Below, piece after piece: positions 17,102 to 24,772 of a stretch of 64,000 nucleotides of DNA (the first letter of the stretch is position 1; every line of letters starts with the position of its first letter). The stretch covers positions 62,001 through 126,000 of the forward strand of contig CAYGOT010000005.1 in the NCBI GenBank assembly GCA_964351595.1. Direction: 5' to 3'. This DNA is from UBA6059 sp964351595. Its GTDB lineage: Bacteria > Bacteroidota > Bacteroidia > Cytophagales > Cyclobacteriaceae. The translations under genes were made by a program, and so were the position numbers. The notes under the pieces are model-generated. The model did no database searches, was not told where the DNA came from, and saw only the letters and a program-made list of their open reading frames with translations.

Positions 17102-17506
17102 ATGAGACGACACTATATTCTGCTGGTTCTCACTATCGTAATGATTGCCTGCAGTACAGGAAACACACAAGGTCCTGAAAATGGCCTCATCGATGCGGAA
17201 GAGCTCAAGTCAAGGTTGGACAATGGTCTTGATGGTATCTTAATCGACCTACGTACTCCAGAGGAAGTGGCCAATGGTATACTTCCAGGAGCTCAAATCA
17301 TTGATTTTAGATCGGATGAGTTTGAAGCCCAAATCAAAGCACTGGACAAAGATGAAAAGTACTATGTTTATTGTCATGGTGGTGGTAGAAGTGCCAAGAC
17401 CAAGACATTGATGGAACAGCTAGGCTTTCAATCAGTCCTGGATTACGGAGGAGGGTTTAGCGAGTGGAGTAGCTTAGGATTCCCACTGGTAGATGCCCCT
17501 AAGTAG
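17102..17506 (+). CDS. Rhodanese-domain lipoprotein
   Basis: The 134-residue single-domain rhodanese is preceded by a lipoprotein signal (lipobox MIAC, near residue 17). The active-site loop is CHGGGRS with C91. It would handle sulfane sulfur on the outer side of the inner membrane or in the periplasm, complementing the cytosolic fusion enzyme. It is the last gene of the sulfur operon, 16 bases after the DUF6691 gene, and is convergent with the serine hydrolase gene only 3 bases away. Confidence 0.88.
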   Translation: MRRHYILLVLTIVMIACSTGNTQGPENGLIDAEELKSRLDNGLDGILIDLRTPEEVANGILPGAQIIDFRSDEFEAQIKALDKDEKYYVYCHGGGRSAKTKTLMEQLGFQSVLDYGGGFSEWSSLGFPLVDAPK

Positions 17507-17509
17507 GGT

Positions 17510-18658
17510 CTAGCCTGGCAGTTGGCTGTCTTCATAGGCTTGGATTACTGTTGATCCAAGCCAATCGTTGCTGTCTAAAGCGGAGTTGATAAAAATGATT
17601 ACGTCCGTGTTGTCCGGGAAATGTGCAGCGATAACTTGAAGTTGACGTTGAGGCTGATTGGAGTACCACCAAGCACCATCTTTTATAAAATAACGACCAT
17701 ACTGACCATCACGCGTCTCAAATAAGCCGGCCGTATTTTCGGTCATTTCACCTCTTGTAGTCTCATCGATAAAGATGTCAGTGTACCAGGCCGCCCTCCA
17801 GATTTCTGCTAAGTCAGCCGTGCTCATATGCCACCCATAGGCACCACCTACTTCGGTAAAGTCGACATTGCTACCTGAACCCCCTCCAGTATCATTTTTA
17901 TTAGCATATGCCTTGATGACATTGCTCACACTACTAGCGCTGAGGTCAGCCTCAATTTGCAAAGGATCGAAGAGTATCTCTCTTACCACTTTTTCATAAG
18001 CCAATGCAGTGGTTGCGGAAGTATACTCCGTGGTTTGATTTTGAAGTTGATCGTTCAGTATGGGAAGGATGACCCGAAATAATGAATGATGATTATTGTT
18101 GTACAACTTGAGCCTCAATCCTTCAGCTCCACCCTCGACGATTTGCTTCAGACTATCAAATCGATTTGCATTGAAACCGCTCGAACCGTACTGGTTTAGT
18201 CCACCCCTTTGCGCTAGCAGGTCCATAAATGTTAGGGTTTCGATACCGGGACCGAGCGTCCAGTCCTCCGGGAAATAGGGTGCTACACTCGCCGCAGAAG
18301 AAATGTTGTTTTCTTCCAATAGACTTAAAGTGGTCAGGGTGGTCACCCACTTACTGACACTTGCTATATGCATAGGATATTCAACGGACATAGCAAGTTC
18401 ACCATCAGTAGCATTTCTAGCTAAACCGCCTGTTCCTTCAACTGCGACCTCACCGTTTCGCAGGATCACATAGGCATATCCCATGACCACATCAGCAAAC
18501 ATGGCGTCAAGTTGAGTAGCCAGTGGATCTCCAGCTAGCTCTTCCTCCTCAACTATCGGCGGAGTGTTAGGTACTACCGGATCTTCATCCGCAGAGCACC
18601 CGGAAAAAATTGCCAGAAACAGCAGGGCAAATAGATACTGATGAATCCTTGCAAGCAT
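17510..18658 (-). CDS. Serine hydrolase lipoprotein, class C beta-lactamase fold
   Basis: The product from ATG 18658 (about 382 residues) begins with a lipoprotein signal (FSGCSADED). It is related to the beta-lactamase/penicillin-binding family PF00144, with the SxxK motif as SVSK in HIASVSKWVTT. The second and third catalytic motifs are less clear. A GGAYGWHMSTADLAEIWRA segment matches the conserved region seen in esterase-type members. A start at 18700 would add 14 polar residues before the signal peptide and is unlikely. Probable role: envelope esterase or peptidase, substrate unknown. Confidence 0.82.
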   Translation of the reverse strand: MLARIHQYLFALLFLAIFSGCSADEDPVVPNTPPIVEEEELAGDPLATQLDAMFADVVMGYAYVILRNGEVAVEGTGGLARNATDGELAMSVEYPMHIASVSKWVTTLTTLSLLEENNISSAASVAPYFPEDWTLGPGIETLTFMDLLAQRGGLNQYGSSGFNANRFDSLKQIVEGGAEGLRLKLYNNNHHSLFRVILPILNDQLQNQTTEYTSATTALAYEKVVREILFDPLQIEADLSASSVSNVIKAYANKNDTGGGSGSNVDFTEVGGAYGWHMSTADLAEIWRAAWYTDIFIDETTRGEMTENTAGLFETRDGQYGRYFIKDGAWWYSNQPQRQLQVIAAHFPDNTDVIIFINSALDSNDWLGSTVIQAYEDSQLPG

Positions 18659-18719
18659 CACTTTTTCTTTTCGATCATACCCTAAAATTAGTCCAGACAT
18701 TCGTTAATTTCGCGGTTGA

Positions 18720-18735
18720 AAAGGAGGGATTTTTG
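18720..18735 (+). promoter_or_regulatory. Shine-Dalgarno and TTG start of the esterase gene
   Basis: AAGGAGGG is followed five bases later by the in-frame TTG at 18733. This decides the start, because the upstream frame overlaps the divergent lipoprotein gene and codes for nothing recognisable. Confidence 0.6.
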
Positions 18736-19533
18736 GAAGTCGATTTTGCCCCAATTATAAGAATCATAGAAGAAGAGTATGAGATACCGCAGTTGCAGCG
18801 AAAGCGACGAATTGCGGCCTTGCTGCCCCATGACTATGAACATTCCGACAAGTCTTACCCCGTACTCTATCTTCAGGATGGTCAAAACCTCTTCGATGAT
18901 AATGCGCCCTATGGCAATTGGGCTATCGATCAATCGCTGAAGGAACTGGCTGCTAATGGTCTGACTGATGTTATTGTGGTAACGATAGATCATGGTGGCG
19001 AGGAGCGGATTAGTGAATATTCTCCATATTACCATCCCAGATTTGGGAAGGGAAATGGGAAAGCCTACCTCGACTTTCTCAAGTTTACACTGAAACCTTA
19101 TGTCGACAAGACCTTCAGGGTGCTTCCCGATAGGGCGAATACCGGTATAGGCGGCAGTTCCCTTGGGGGATTGATCAGTATGTATGCCGGTTTTCGGGAG
19201 CCGGCCATTTTTGGCAGGATGATGATCTTTTCACCTTCGCTATGGGTATCCCCAAAGATTTTTCATCATGCCCAGTGCTTTCATCCGGAGGAGGATACAT
19301 GGCTCTATCTTTATGCCGGTGGCAGGGAGAGTCGATTTCATCTGCCCAATGTGCTGCGGATGAAAGGCGCCCTGCTGAAGCGTGGATATGATTACAGTCA
19401 CTTAAAGTTTAAATTGAATATTAATCAGGAAGGTACACACAGCGAGTTCTTTTGGCAGAAGGAGTTTCCAAAAGCGCTCAAATGGCTCTACTTCCAAGAT
19501 AAGAAAGCAGATGAAGCTGAAGATAACGAATGA
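18733..19533 (+). CDS. Alpha/beta hydrolase of the esterase D family
   Basis: This resembles the putative esterase family (PF00756): strand VLYLQDGQNLFDD, nucleophile motif GGSSLGGL (Ser in GSSLGG) and a C-terminal His in GTHSEFFW. The frame is open from 18610, but that part is antisense to the neighbour's signal peptide. The TTG at 18733 is preceded by AAGGAGGG at 18720-18727, an unusually good Shine-Dalgarno for this genome, and gives a 266-residue protein starting just before the fold. It overlaps the aminopeptidase gene by 23 bases, which suggests coupled translation. Confidence 0.82.
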   Translation: MEVDFAPIIRIIEEEYEIPQLQRKRRIAALLPHDYEHSDKSYPVLYLQDGQNLFDDNAPYGNWAIDQSLKELAANGLTDVIVVTIDHGGEERISEYSPYYHPRFGKGNGKAYLDFLKFTLKPYVDKTFRVLPDRANTGIGGSSLGGLISMYAGFREPAIFGRMMIFSPSLWVSPKIFHHAQCFHPEEDTWLYLYAGGRESRFHLPNVLRMKGALLKRGYDYSHLKFKLNINQEGTHSEFFWQKEFPKALKWLYFQDKKADEAEDNE

Positions 19534-20953
19534 AAATGTAGCCGCTGAAGTCGCAGTAATCCCATGTCGAAAGGATGCTGTCGACTGGTCTGCTATAGCA
19601 AGGACAGTAGGGATTGAGCTCAGCAGCGACTTTGATGGAAGTTTCCAAGCTGTAGAGCTGGTATATGCACCTACCGGAAATACCCTCTATATCTTACTTG
19701 GACTTGGAGAAGAGAAGGATCAACCCAAACTGAGCTTCCTGGGAAGGTGGCTGGGACATACTTACCAGAAAAAACTTAAGAAGAGCCTACTTCTTGATGC
19801 TGTTCAGCTTTCGATATTCGAGATAACCCAACTGGTACACGGACTTAAACTGGCGACTTATCAAGTTGGCCAAATGAAGTCGGATGGACCAAGCCAGGAG
19901 GGTTTCTATTCCCAGGGTTTTACGATAGTCATCAATAGTGATCAGGATGATCTGCTCACTGAATGCCAGGAGGCTATCACTACAGCGGAGACTCAAATGC
20001 GAATCATGCAGTTGGTGGATGCACCGGGGAATGTCAAGACACCCGAGTATTTGGCGCAATGGGCGATGGATTCTGGTAAGACCTATGGCTATCGCACGGA
20101 GGTACTTCATAAATATCAATTAAAGGAAGAGGGGTTGCAGGCGCTGTTGGCGGTGGGACAAGGTAGCCAACATCCACCTTTGATGATCAAAATGGAGTAC
20201 AAGCCTGAAACCGTGACAGCAACCACTCCGAAGCTGGGGCTGGTAGGGAAAGGCATCACTTTCGATACGGGAGGACTATCCATTAAGTCATCGACCAACC
20301 TGCACTACATGAAAAGCGATATGGGTGGAGCTGCGGCCGTGTTAGGTGCCATGGAATTGGCAGCCAGACTTAGGCTCAATATTCACCTGATTGGCCTGGT
20401 GCCTAGCGCGGAGAATAGTGTGGATGCCTTGAGTGTCAAACCCGGAGATGTCATCGGCTCGTACAGTGGTAAGACCATTGAGATCATCGATACCGATGCA
20501 GAAGGCCGGTTGATTCTGGCTGATGGTTTGGCCTACATGCAAAAAAATTACAATCCTGATACGATCATTGATCTGGCAACACTTACCGGCAGTAGCGTCA
20601 TGACGCTCGGTTATGCCGCTGGAGCTATGTTTACACAACATGACGACTTAGCGAGTGAACTGACCGCTGCTGGGGTAGGCATAAATGAGCGCGTGTGGCA
20701 ATTGCCACTGTGGGATGATTATAAGGATGACATCCACTCTGATATCGCTGACGTGCGCAATTTTAGTGGTAAGCCCATCGCCGGAGCGATTACAGCAGCC
20801 AAGTTTTTAGAATCATTTCTCGTGGATAACCCTCGATGGGCTCATTTGGACATAGCGGGTGTAGCATTCGGAGACTCCCCATTCGCGAAAATGAAAACGT
20901 CAACAGGATTTGGGGTGAGGCTTTTGATTAACTACATTAAACAAATGCATTGA
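19511..20953 (+). CDS. Leucyl aminopeptidase family protein (M17)
   Basis: The 480-residue M17 metallopeptidase has an N-terminal macro-like domain (1-170) and a C-terminal catalytic domain. Metal and catalytic residues are present: K and D in GLVGKGITFDTGG, D in YMKSDMGGAA, and the signature DTDAEGRLILADGL near residues 326-339. It hydrolyses N-terminal residues from peptides in the cytosol, probably as a hexamer with two metal ions per subunit. Its start overlaps the end of the esterase gene by 23 bases. Confidence 0.92.
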   Translation: MKLKITNENVAAEVAVIPCRKDAVDWSAIARTVGIELSSDFDGSFQAVELVYAPTGNTLYILLGLGEEKDQPKLSFLGRWLGHTYQKKLKKSLLLDAVQLSIFEITQLVHGLKLATYQVGQMKSDGPSQEGFYSQGFTIVINSDQDDLLTECQEAITTAETQMRIMQLVDAPGNVKTPEYLAQWAMDSGKTYGYRTEVLHKYQLKEEGLQALLAVGQGSQHPPLMIKMEYKPETVTATTPKLGLVGKGITFDTGGLSIKSSTNLHYMKSDMGGAAAVLGAMELAARLRLNIHLIGLVPSAENSVDALSVKPGDVIGSYSGKTIEIIDTDAEGRLILADGLAYMQKNYNPDTIIDLATLTGSSVMTLGYAAGAMFTQHDDLASELTAAGVGINERVWQLPLWDDYKDDIHSDIADVRNFSGKPIAGAITAAKFLESFLVDNPRWAHLDIAGVAFGDSPFAKMKTSTGFGVRLLINYIKQMH

Positions 20954-21166
20954 ATTGGCTAATGATGGTTTTTTCTGGTTAGTATGGATACAAACCTCGG
21001 CGGAGACGATCAAGAAAACAGCTGAGTTCATTTGCAAGGGACGATTCACTTCAAATTCGCTATTTTTATATAAGTGATTTATTTATTTATGACAAGCCTG
21101 ATACCAGCTAAACATTCTTACGCTCTGAGCTAAGAAATCAAGGTTTAAGTTCTAAACGATGCGCCA

Positions 21167-21367
21167 ATGACAACTATAACCATAAAAGACAATCAGCAAA
21201 TTGATAAAACGAGTTTTGAGTCTTTAGAAGAACTCGCTGAATATTTGTTCGAATCATTTGATTTCGGTCAGTTAAGACCTCTTGGGGAAAAGGAACTAAC
21301 TGCGCAACAAAAAGAGCGAATGACGCAAGCGTTAAAGACTCAAAAATCAAAAATGTTTAATATCTGA
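21167..21367 (+). CDS. Putative antitoxin of a type II toxin-antitoxin pair
   Basis: The 66-residue acidic protein lies one base before a RelE/ParE-type toxin gene. I do not recognise a DNA-binding domain. The C-terminal half (QQKERMTQALKTQKSKMFNI) is a charged helix of the kind that wraps around toxins. The antitoxin call depends on size, position and partner. It precedes the toxin gene, the usual order for RelBE-like pairs. Confidence 0.65.
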   Translation: MTTITIKDNQQIDKTSFESLEELAEYLFESFDFGQLRPLGEKELTAQQKERMTQALKTQKSKMFNI

Positions 21368-21368
21368 C

Positions 21369-21608
21369 ATGGAAGTCTATGAGCTAGATAAGGAAGTCAT
21401 TCTTTATTTGGAAAAACGTGGACTGATCGCTCAATATAAGAAAGCTAAGACCTACCTTAAAAACACACATCATGCAGCTGTTCGGTTCAAGAAGCGAAAA
21501 CCCTATTCTGAAGGGAAGTATTATTTCCGCATTAATAAAAAATATAGAGCCATTGGCGTTTTTGATGGAGAGGACTTCATCGTCACAGAAATCGATGACC
21601 ATCAGTAA
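21369..21608 (+). CDS. RelE/ParE-family toxin-like protein
   Basis: The 79-residue basic protein has the C-terminal pattern of RelE/ParE toxins: YYFRINKKYRAIGVFDGEDF, then IVTEIDDH. In this family this region forms the beta sheet that binds the ribosome or gyrase. The lysine-rich stretch FKKRKPYSEGKY may contact RNA. With the upstream 66-residue gene it forms a probable type II toxin-antitoxin module. The cellular target cannot be told. Confidence 0.75.
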   Translation: MEVYELDKEVILYLEKRGLIAQYKKAKTYLKNTHHAAVRFKKRKPYSEGKYYFRINKKYRAIGVFDGEDFIVTEIDDHQ

Positions 21609-21686
21609 ACAGATGCGTTAAAATGACTCGACGGCTATAAATTTTGATTTAGAAAAAACTCCCACCTAAGTAAATATTTCATCTTA

Positions 21687-22907
21687 ATGAGCAATCAACC
21701 ACTAAATATCCTCTGCATCAGTACCTACTACAAGGGCATTGACTTTATCAAGACGGTAAAGGAGGAAGGACACAACGTCTACCTATTGACCAACAAAAAA
21801 CTCGAGAATGACCCCTGGCCACATGACCATCTCAATGAGATAATGTACGTGGAGATCGATAAAAACGGGATGTGGAACGATCAGCATGTGGTCAACGGCT
21901 TGGCATTTAAGATGCGATCCATCAAGTTTGATCGCTTTATCGCACTGGATGATTTTGATGTGGAGCGAGTAGCTCATTTGAGGGAATATTTCAGGATTCC
22001 AGGTATGGGCGATACTACCGCAAGGTACTTCCGTGATAAGCTGTCTATGCGGAGGAAGGCCAAAGATGCCAAAATACCGGTACCTGAGTTTGTACCCTTA
22101 TTCAATGATGTGGACATCAATACCTATACCGATTGGGTGCCTTCGCCATGGTTGATTAAGCCTCGATCTGAAGCGTCTGCTACGGGTATAAAGAAGATTC
22201 ATTCCAAGGATGAGTTGTGGGCCTTGATCAATGAACTGGGCGATGAGCGGCATAAGTATCTTTTGGAGAAGTTTACCCCCGGAGATGTGTATCATGTGGA
22301 TGCCCTCACCGTAGGAGGCAAGGTGGTCTTTTCAAGGGTGAGTCAGTACCTGGATACACCCTTTGAAGTGGCTCATGGAGGCGGCATCTTCCGCTCACAT
22401 ACGGTAGCGTTCGATTCTCCGGATGACAAACAGCTCAGAAAACTCAATGAGAAAGTGATGAAGTCCTTCGGCATGCAATACAGCGCCTCACACACTGAGT
22501 TCATCAAGGCCAAGGAAGATGGCAAGTACTATTTTCTTGAAACCTCTTCGAGGGTTGGGGGCGCGAACCTAGCGGAAATGGTAGAGGCATCTTCGGGTGT
22601 TAACCTCTGGAAGGAGTGGGCAAAGTTAGAGATCAGTACGGCGCTGGATATATCCTATTCCCTACCGGAAATCAGAAAGGATTATGCCGGTATCGTGGTA
22701 TCGCTTAGCCGATACGAGAATCCTGATGATAGTTCATTTACTGATACTGAGCTGGTGTGGCGAATGAAGAAGAAATGGCATATAGGCCTGATTGTCAAGG
22801 CGGGTAGTAGAGAGCGTGTACTTGAGCTACTGGATGGTTATACCAAGAGAATCAGTGAGGAATATCATGCGAGTCTGCCAGCACCTAAGAAGTCTGCGGA
22901 TTTATAG
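21687..22907 (+). CDS. ATP-grasp domain enzyme, substrate unknown
   Basis: The 406-residue protein has an N-terminal Rossmann-like pre-ATP-grasp domain (NILCISTYYKGIDFIKTV). The ATP-grasp core has a lysine in PWLIKPRSEASATGI, the linker LLEKFTPGDVYHVDALT, and metal-binding residues in YYFLETSSRVGGANLAEM. It would ligate a carboxylate to an amine or thiol with ATP. No neighbour reveals the substrate. A heptamer repeat array begins 1 base after its stop codon. It lies between the toxin-antitoxin pair and the polysaccharide locus. Confidence 0.85.
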   Translation: MSNQPLNILCISTYYKGIDFIKTVKEEGHNVYLLTNKKLENDPWPHDHLNEIMYVEIDKNGMWNDQHVVNGLAFKMRSIKFDRFIALDDFDVERVAHLREYFRIPGMGDTTARYFRDKLSMRRKAKDAKIPVPEFVPLFNDVDINTYTDWVPSPWLIKPRSEASATGIKKIHSKDELWALINELGDERHKYLLEKFTPGDVYHVDALTVGGKVVFSRVSQYLDTPFEVAHGGGIFRSHTVAFDSPDDKQLRKLNEKVMKSFGMQYSASHTEFIKAKEDGKYYFLETSSRVGGANLAEMVEASSGVNLWKEWAKLEISTALDISYSLPEIRKDYAGIVVSLSRYENPDDSSFTDTELVWRMKKKWHIGLIVKAGSRERVLELLDGYTKRISEEYHASLPAPKKSADL

Positions 22908-22908
22908 A

Positions 22909-22978
22909 GTGGAGAGATTAGAGTTGATAGTTGAAAGTGGGAGTTCTGAAATTGACAATGGAGAATTGATATTTGACA
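22909..22978 (+). repeat. Degenerate heptamer tandem array (10 units)
   Basis: Ten consecutive 7-base units in strict register, beginning GTGGAGA, GATTAGA, GTTGATA, GTTGAAA and ending ATTGATA, TTTGACA. The approximate consensus is RTTGANA. It begins one base after the ATP-grasp stop codon. The same unit family recurs at 23974, 29722, 32401, 32485 (reverse) and 53957. Confidence 0.8.
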
Positions 22979-23492
22979 ATTGTTTTAGCTGAGGCGTGCT
23001 GCTATATGCAGGTAAGGAGAGTATAGAGCTATCAGTTTAGGGTGGTAATATGCCAAAAAAACTGTCATACACAGGCCTGCTACCCACGGTCAGGAATCTA
23101 ATGCGAAGCGCGGCTTATTTATCTTCATGAATTCTATTGCTAAAAGTATAGGATGGCTACAGGATAACGTTCGGGGGGTGTCATCAAACTGCGAACTGGC
23201 ATTGTCTTCGAAAAATACAATTTATTGATATACCTCTATTAGGCAGAGCAGGGCGGAGGCAAGGCAGAGGATGGAACCCACGACCTTGGTGGAAACTTAG
23301 AAATGTGCTAATTATTTCGGGTTATGAGCGTACTGTTATTTATCTTGGCCACTCTGAAAATGACGTGACTCACCATATGCATATCATTTTCATTGTTCCG
23401 CAGCTATGGAATTTTGACTCTTTCATAATTCTAAAATCAAGAACTTTGATGCATTGCAATATTCTGCTTTTTGAGTAGTATTGCTACTCGTT
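22979..23492. other. Gene-free leader region upstream of the antiterminator
   Basis: About 510 bases without a convincing gene. There is no long frame on either strand. The region should contain the promoter and leader of the polysaccharide operon, on which an UpxY-type antiterminator would act, but I see no clear TAnnTTTG element. A stretch near 23265-23295 on the minus strand resembles the T-arm of a tRNA but does not complete one. Confidence 0.4.
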
Positions 23493-23972
23493 ATGCGTTG
23501 GCTAGTAATTCACACCAAACCACGTCACGAAAAGAAAGTGGCTGCATCCCTTCAGCGCAAGGGCTTTGAGGTTTACTTGCCCCTCAAAAAGGTGGTACGC
23601 CAGTGGAGTGATCGGCGCAAGAAGGTGCAGGACACGCTTTTTAAATCTTATGTATTTATTAGAGTAGGTGAGGCTGAGCAGCACGAAGTGCTAATGACTT
23701 ATGGTGTCGTGCGGTATTTGTATTGGTGCGGTGCTCCTGCGGTAGTGAGGGATGTGGAGATTGAGGCGATACGAGAGTTCCTTGGAGAAACTGAATATAT
23801 CGAAGAAGATAAAATAGAGTTTTTACCAGGTAGCGAAGTGGAGATTAAGTGGGGAAGCTTCAGAGGAGAAAAAGGAGAATGTCTGGCGCGACAAGGAGAT
23901 CATTTGATCTTGCTGATCGAGTCACTAGGGCAAGTGATTAGGGCTGAGGTGCCGGTGCGGTACTTAGTTTAA
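23493..23972 (+). CDS. UpxY/NusG-like transcription antiterminator
   Basis: The 159-residue protein from ATG 23493 (MRWLVIHTKPRHEKK) contains a NusG N-terminal domain. The hallmark KPRHEKKVAASLQRKGFEVYLP is followed by KSYVFIRV and a KOW-like C-terminal half (GSEVEIKWGSFRGEKG). Such specialised NusG paralogues (UpxY, RfaH-like) head capsule and exopolysaccharide operons and let RNA polymerase read long operons through. Here it is the first gene of a locus of at least 40 kb. A TTG at 23481 would add four residues and is less likely. Confidence 0.9.
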   Translation: MRWLVIHTKPRHEKKVAASLQRKGFEVYLPLKKVVRQWSDRRKKVQDTLFKSYVFIRVGEAEQHEVLMTYGVVRYLYWCGAPAVVRDVEIEAIREFLGETEYIEEDKIEFLPGSEVEIKWGSFRGEKGECLARQGDHLILLIESLGQVIRAEVPVRYLV

Positions 23973-23973
23973 A

Positions 23974-24008
23974 GATGACAGATTAAAGTGGATAGTTGTT
24001 AACTGTTC
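23974..24008 (+). repeat. Degenerate heptamer tandem array (5 units)
   Basis: Units GATGACA, GATTAAA, GTGGATA, GTTGTTA, ACTGTTC in 7-base register, beginning one base after the stop codon of the antiterminator gene. The last unit is weak. Confidence 0.6.
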
Positions 24009-24077
24009 ATTTTGTGATTTATTGACAATCAGTTAGTTACGATGTATTGTTGTGACTTACGAGGCGGAGCTGTAATT

Positions 24078-24141
24078 GGACGGTTCGGATGGTCAGATAG
24101 TTCAGACTTTCGGATTTTGCGATACTCGGACAGTCTGATCC
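24078..24141 (+). repeat. Degenerate octamer (TCGGANNN) tandem array
   Basis: Units of the type TCGGANNN/TCAGANNN follow each other at 8- or 9-base intervals, for example TCGGATGGT, TCAGACTT, TCGGATTT, TCGGACAG. It lies upstream of the four-helix-bundle gene. The same family occurs at 24529, 24731, 29434, 29750, 30743, 31414 and inside a gene at 53070. Confidence 0.7.
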
Positions 24142-24162
24142 TTTGAGCAATCAGGTTACTAC

Positions 24163-24516
24163 ATGAAGCATAATTTTGAAAAGCTAACGATTTGGAGAGA
24201 TGCTGTCGAATTAGCGGTAGTGGTGTACAAGATATTTAGAGACTCTAAAAATTTTGGTTTGAGAGATCAAATTCTCAGATCCGCAATATCAATCCCAAGT
24301 AACATTGCTGAGGGCTGTGAAAGACAATACCCTAAGGAATTCTCAAGGTTCCTCACGATTGCCGCAGGAAGTTGCGGGGAGATTAGAACTCAGTTGATCC
24401 TTGCTCATAGGTTTGGTGAAATCAATGAAGCTCAAAACATTGAATTGGTAGATAAATTTAGGGTTCTGTCAGCTCAATTGTTTTCCTTCAAGAAAAAGAT
24501 AGATGAGCAAGTTTAG
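24163..24516 (+). CDS. Four-helix-bundle protein (23S rRNA intervening-sequence type)
   Basis: The 117-residue protein matches the four helix bundle family first seen in 23S rRNA intervening sequences (PF05635, TIGR02436). It has the start KLTIWRDAVELAVVVYKIF, the conserved turn GLRDQILRSAISIPSNIAEG and SCGEIRTQL. Function is unknown; the bundle assembles as a pentamer in solved members. These genes are common strays in polysaccharide loci of Bacteroidota. It is flanked by octamer repeat arrays, and a decayed second copy follows at 24572. Confidence 0.9.
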   Translation: MKHNFEKLTIWRDAVELAVVVYKIFRDSKNFGLRDQILRSAISIPSNIAEGCERQYPKEFSRFLTIAAGSCGEIRTQLILAHRFGEINEAQNIELVDKFRVLSAQLFSFKKKIDEQV

Positions 24517-24528
24517 TTTGCACATACC

Positions 24529-24565
24529 GTCGGAATCATCTGAATATCTGTCAGTCCGAAAATCC
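24529..24565 (-). repeat. Octamer array, reverse orientation
   Basis: Read on the minus strand, units such as GGATTT TCGGACTG and the following CAGATAT TCAGATGA match the octamer family at 8-base spacing. It separates the intact four-helix-bundle gene from its relic copy. Confidence 0.5.
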
Positions 24566-24571
24566 TTAATT

Positions 24572-24712
24572 TGCGAGATTCGGACACAGCTCATCATTGC
24601 GAAAGGTGTTGGTATGTTGAATGATGGTGTGGCAAATCAGTTCATAGCATCCTACCGAAGCTTATCAGCTCAGATTTAGACATTCCGTAATAAAGTCAAT
24701 GAAAATAAATAG
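24572..24712 (+). pseudogene. Relic of a second four-helix-bundle protein gene (C-terminal part)
   Basis: Read from 24572, the frame gives CEIRTQLIIAKGVGMLND and, further on, YRSLSAQI, a TAG stop at 24677-24679, then TFRNKVNENK and a final TAG at 24710. This aligns over its whole length with the C-terminus of the intact neighbour (GEIRTQLILAHRF, FRVLSAQLFSFKKKIDEQV). The N-terminal two thirds are missing and there is an internal stop, so this is a remnant. It lies between two reverse-oriented octamer arrays. Confidence 0.78.
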
Positions 24713-24730
24713 AGTTCGTAGACAGAGCAA

Positions 24731-24767
24731 GTCAGAATTATCTGAACGTCCGAACATCTGAACATCC
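24731..24767 (-). repeat. Octamer array, reverse orientation
   Basis: On the minus strand: GGATGT TCAGATGT TCGGACGT TCAGATAAT TCTGAC, with 8- to 9-base spacing. It ends just before the TTG start of the winged-helix gene at 24773. Confidence 0.6.
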
Positions 24768-24772
24768 TTATA

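Noticed and set aside
23265..23295. tRNA-like stretch on the minus strand (words like AAGGTCGTGGGTTC)
   Set aside because: It resembles a variable loop and T-arm, but the T-loop is off consensus and no acceptor stem, D-arm or anticodon arm can be built around it. At most it is a remnant.
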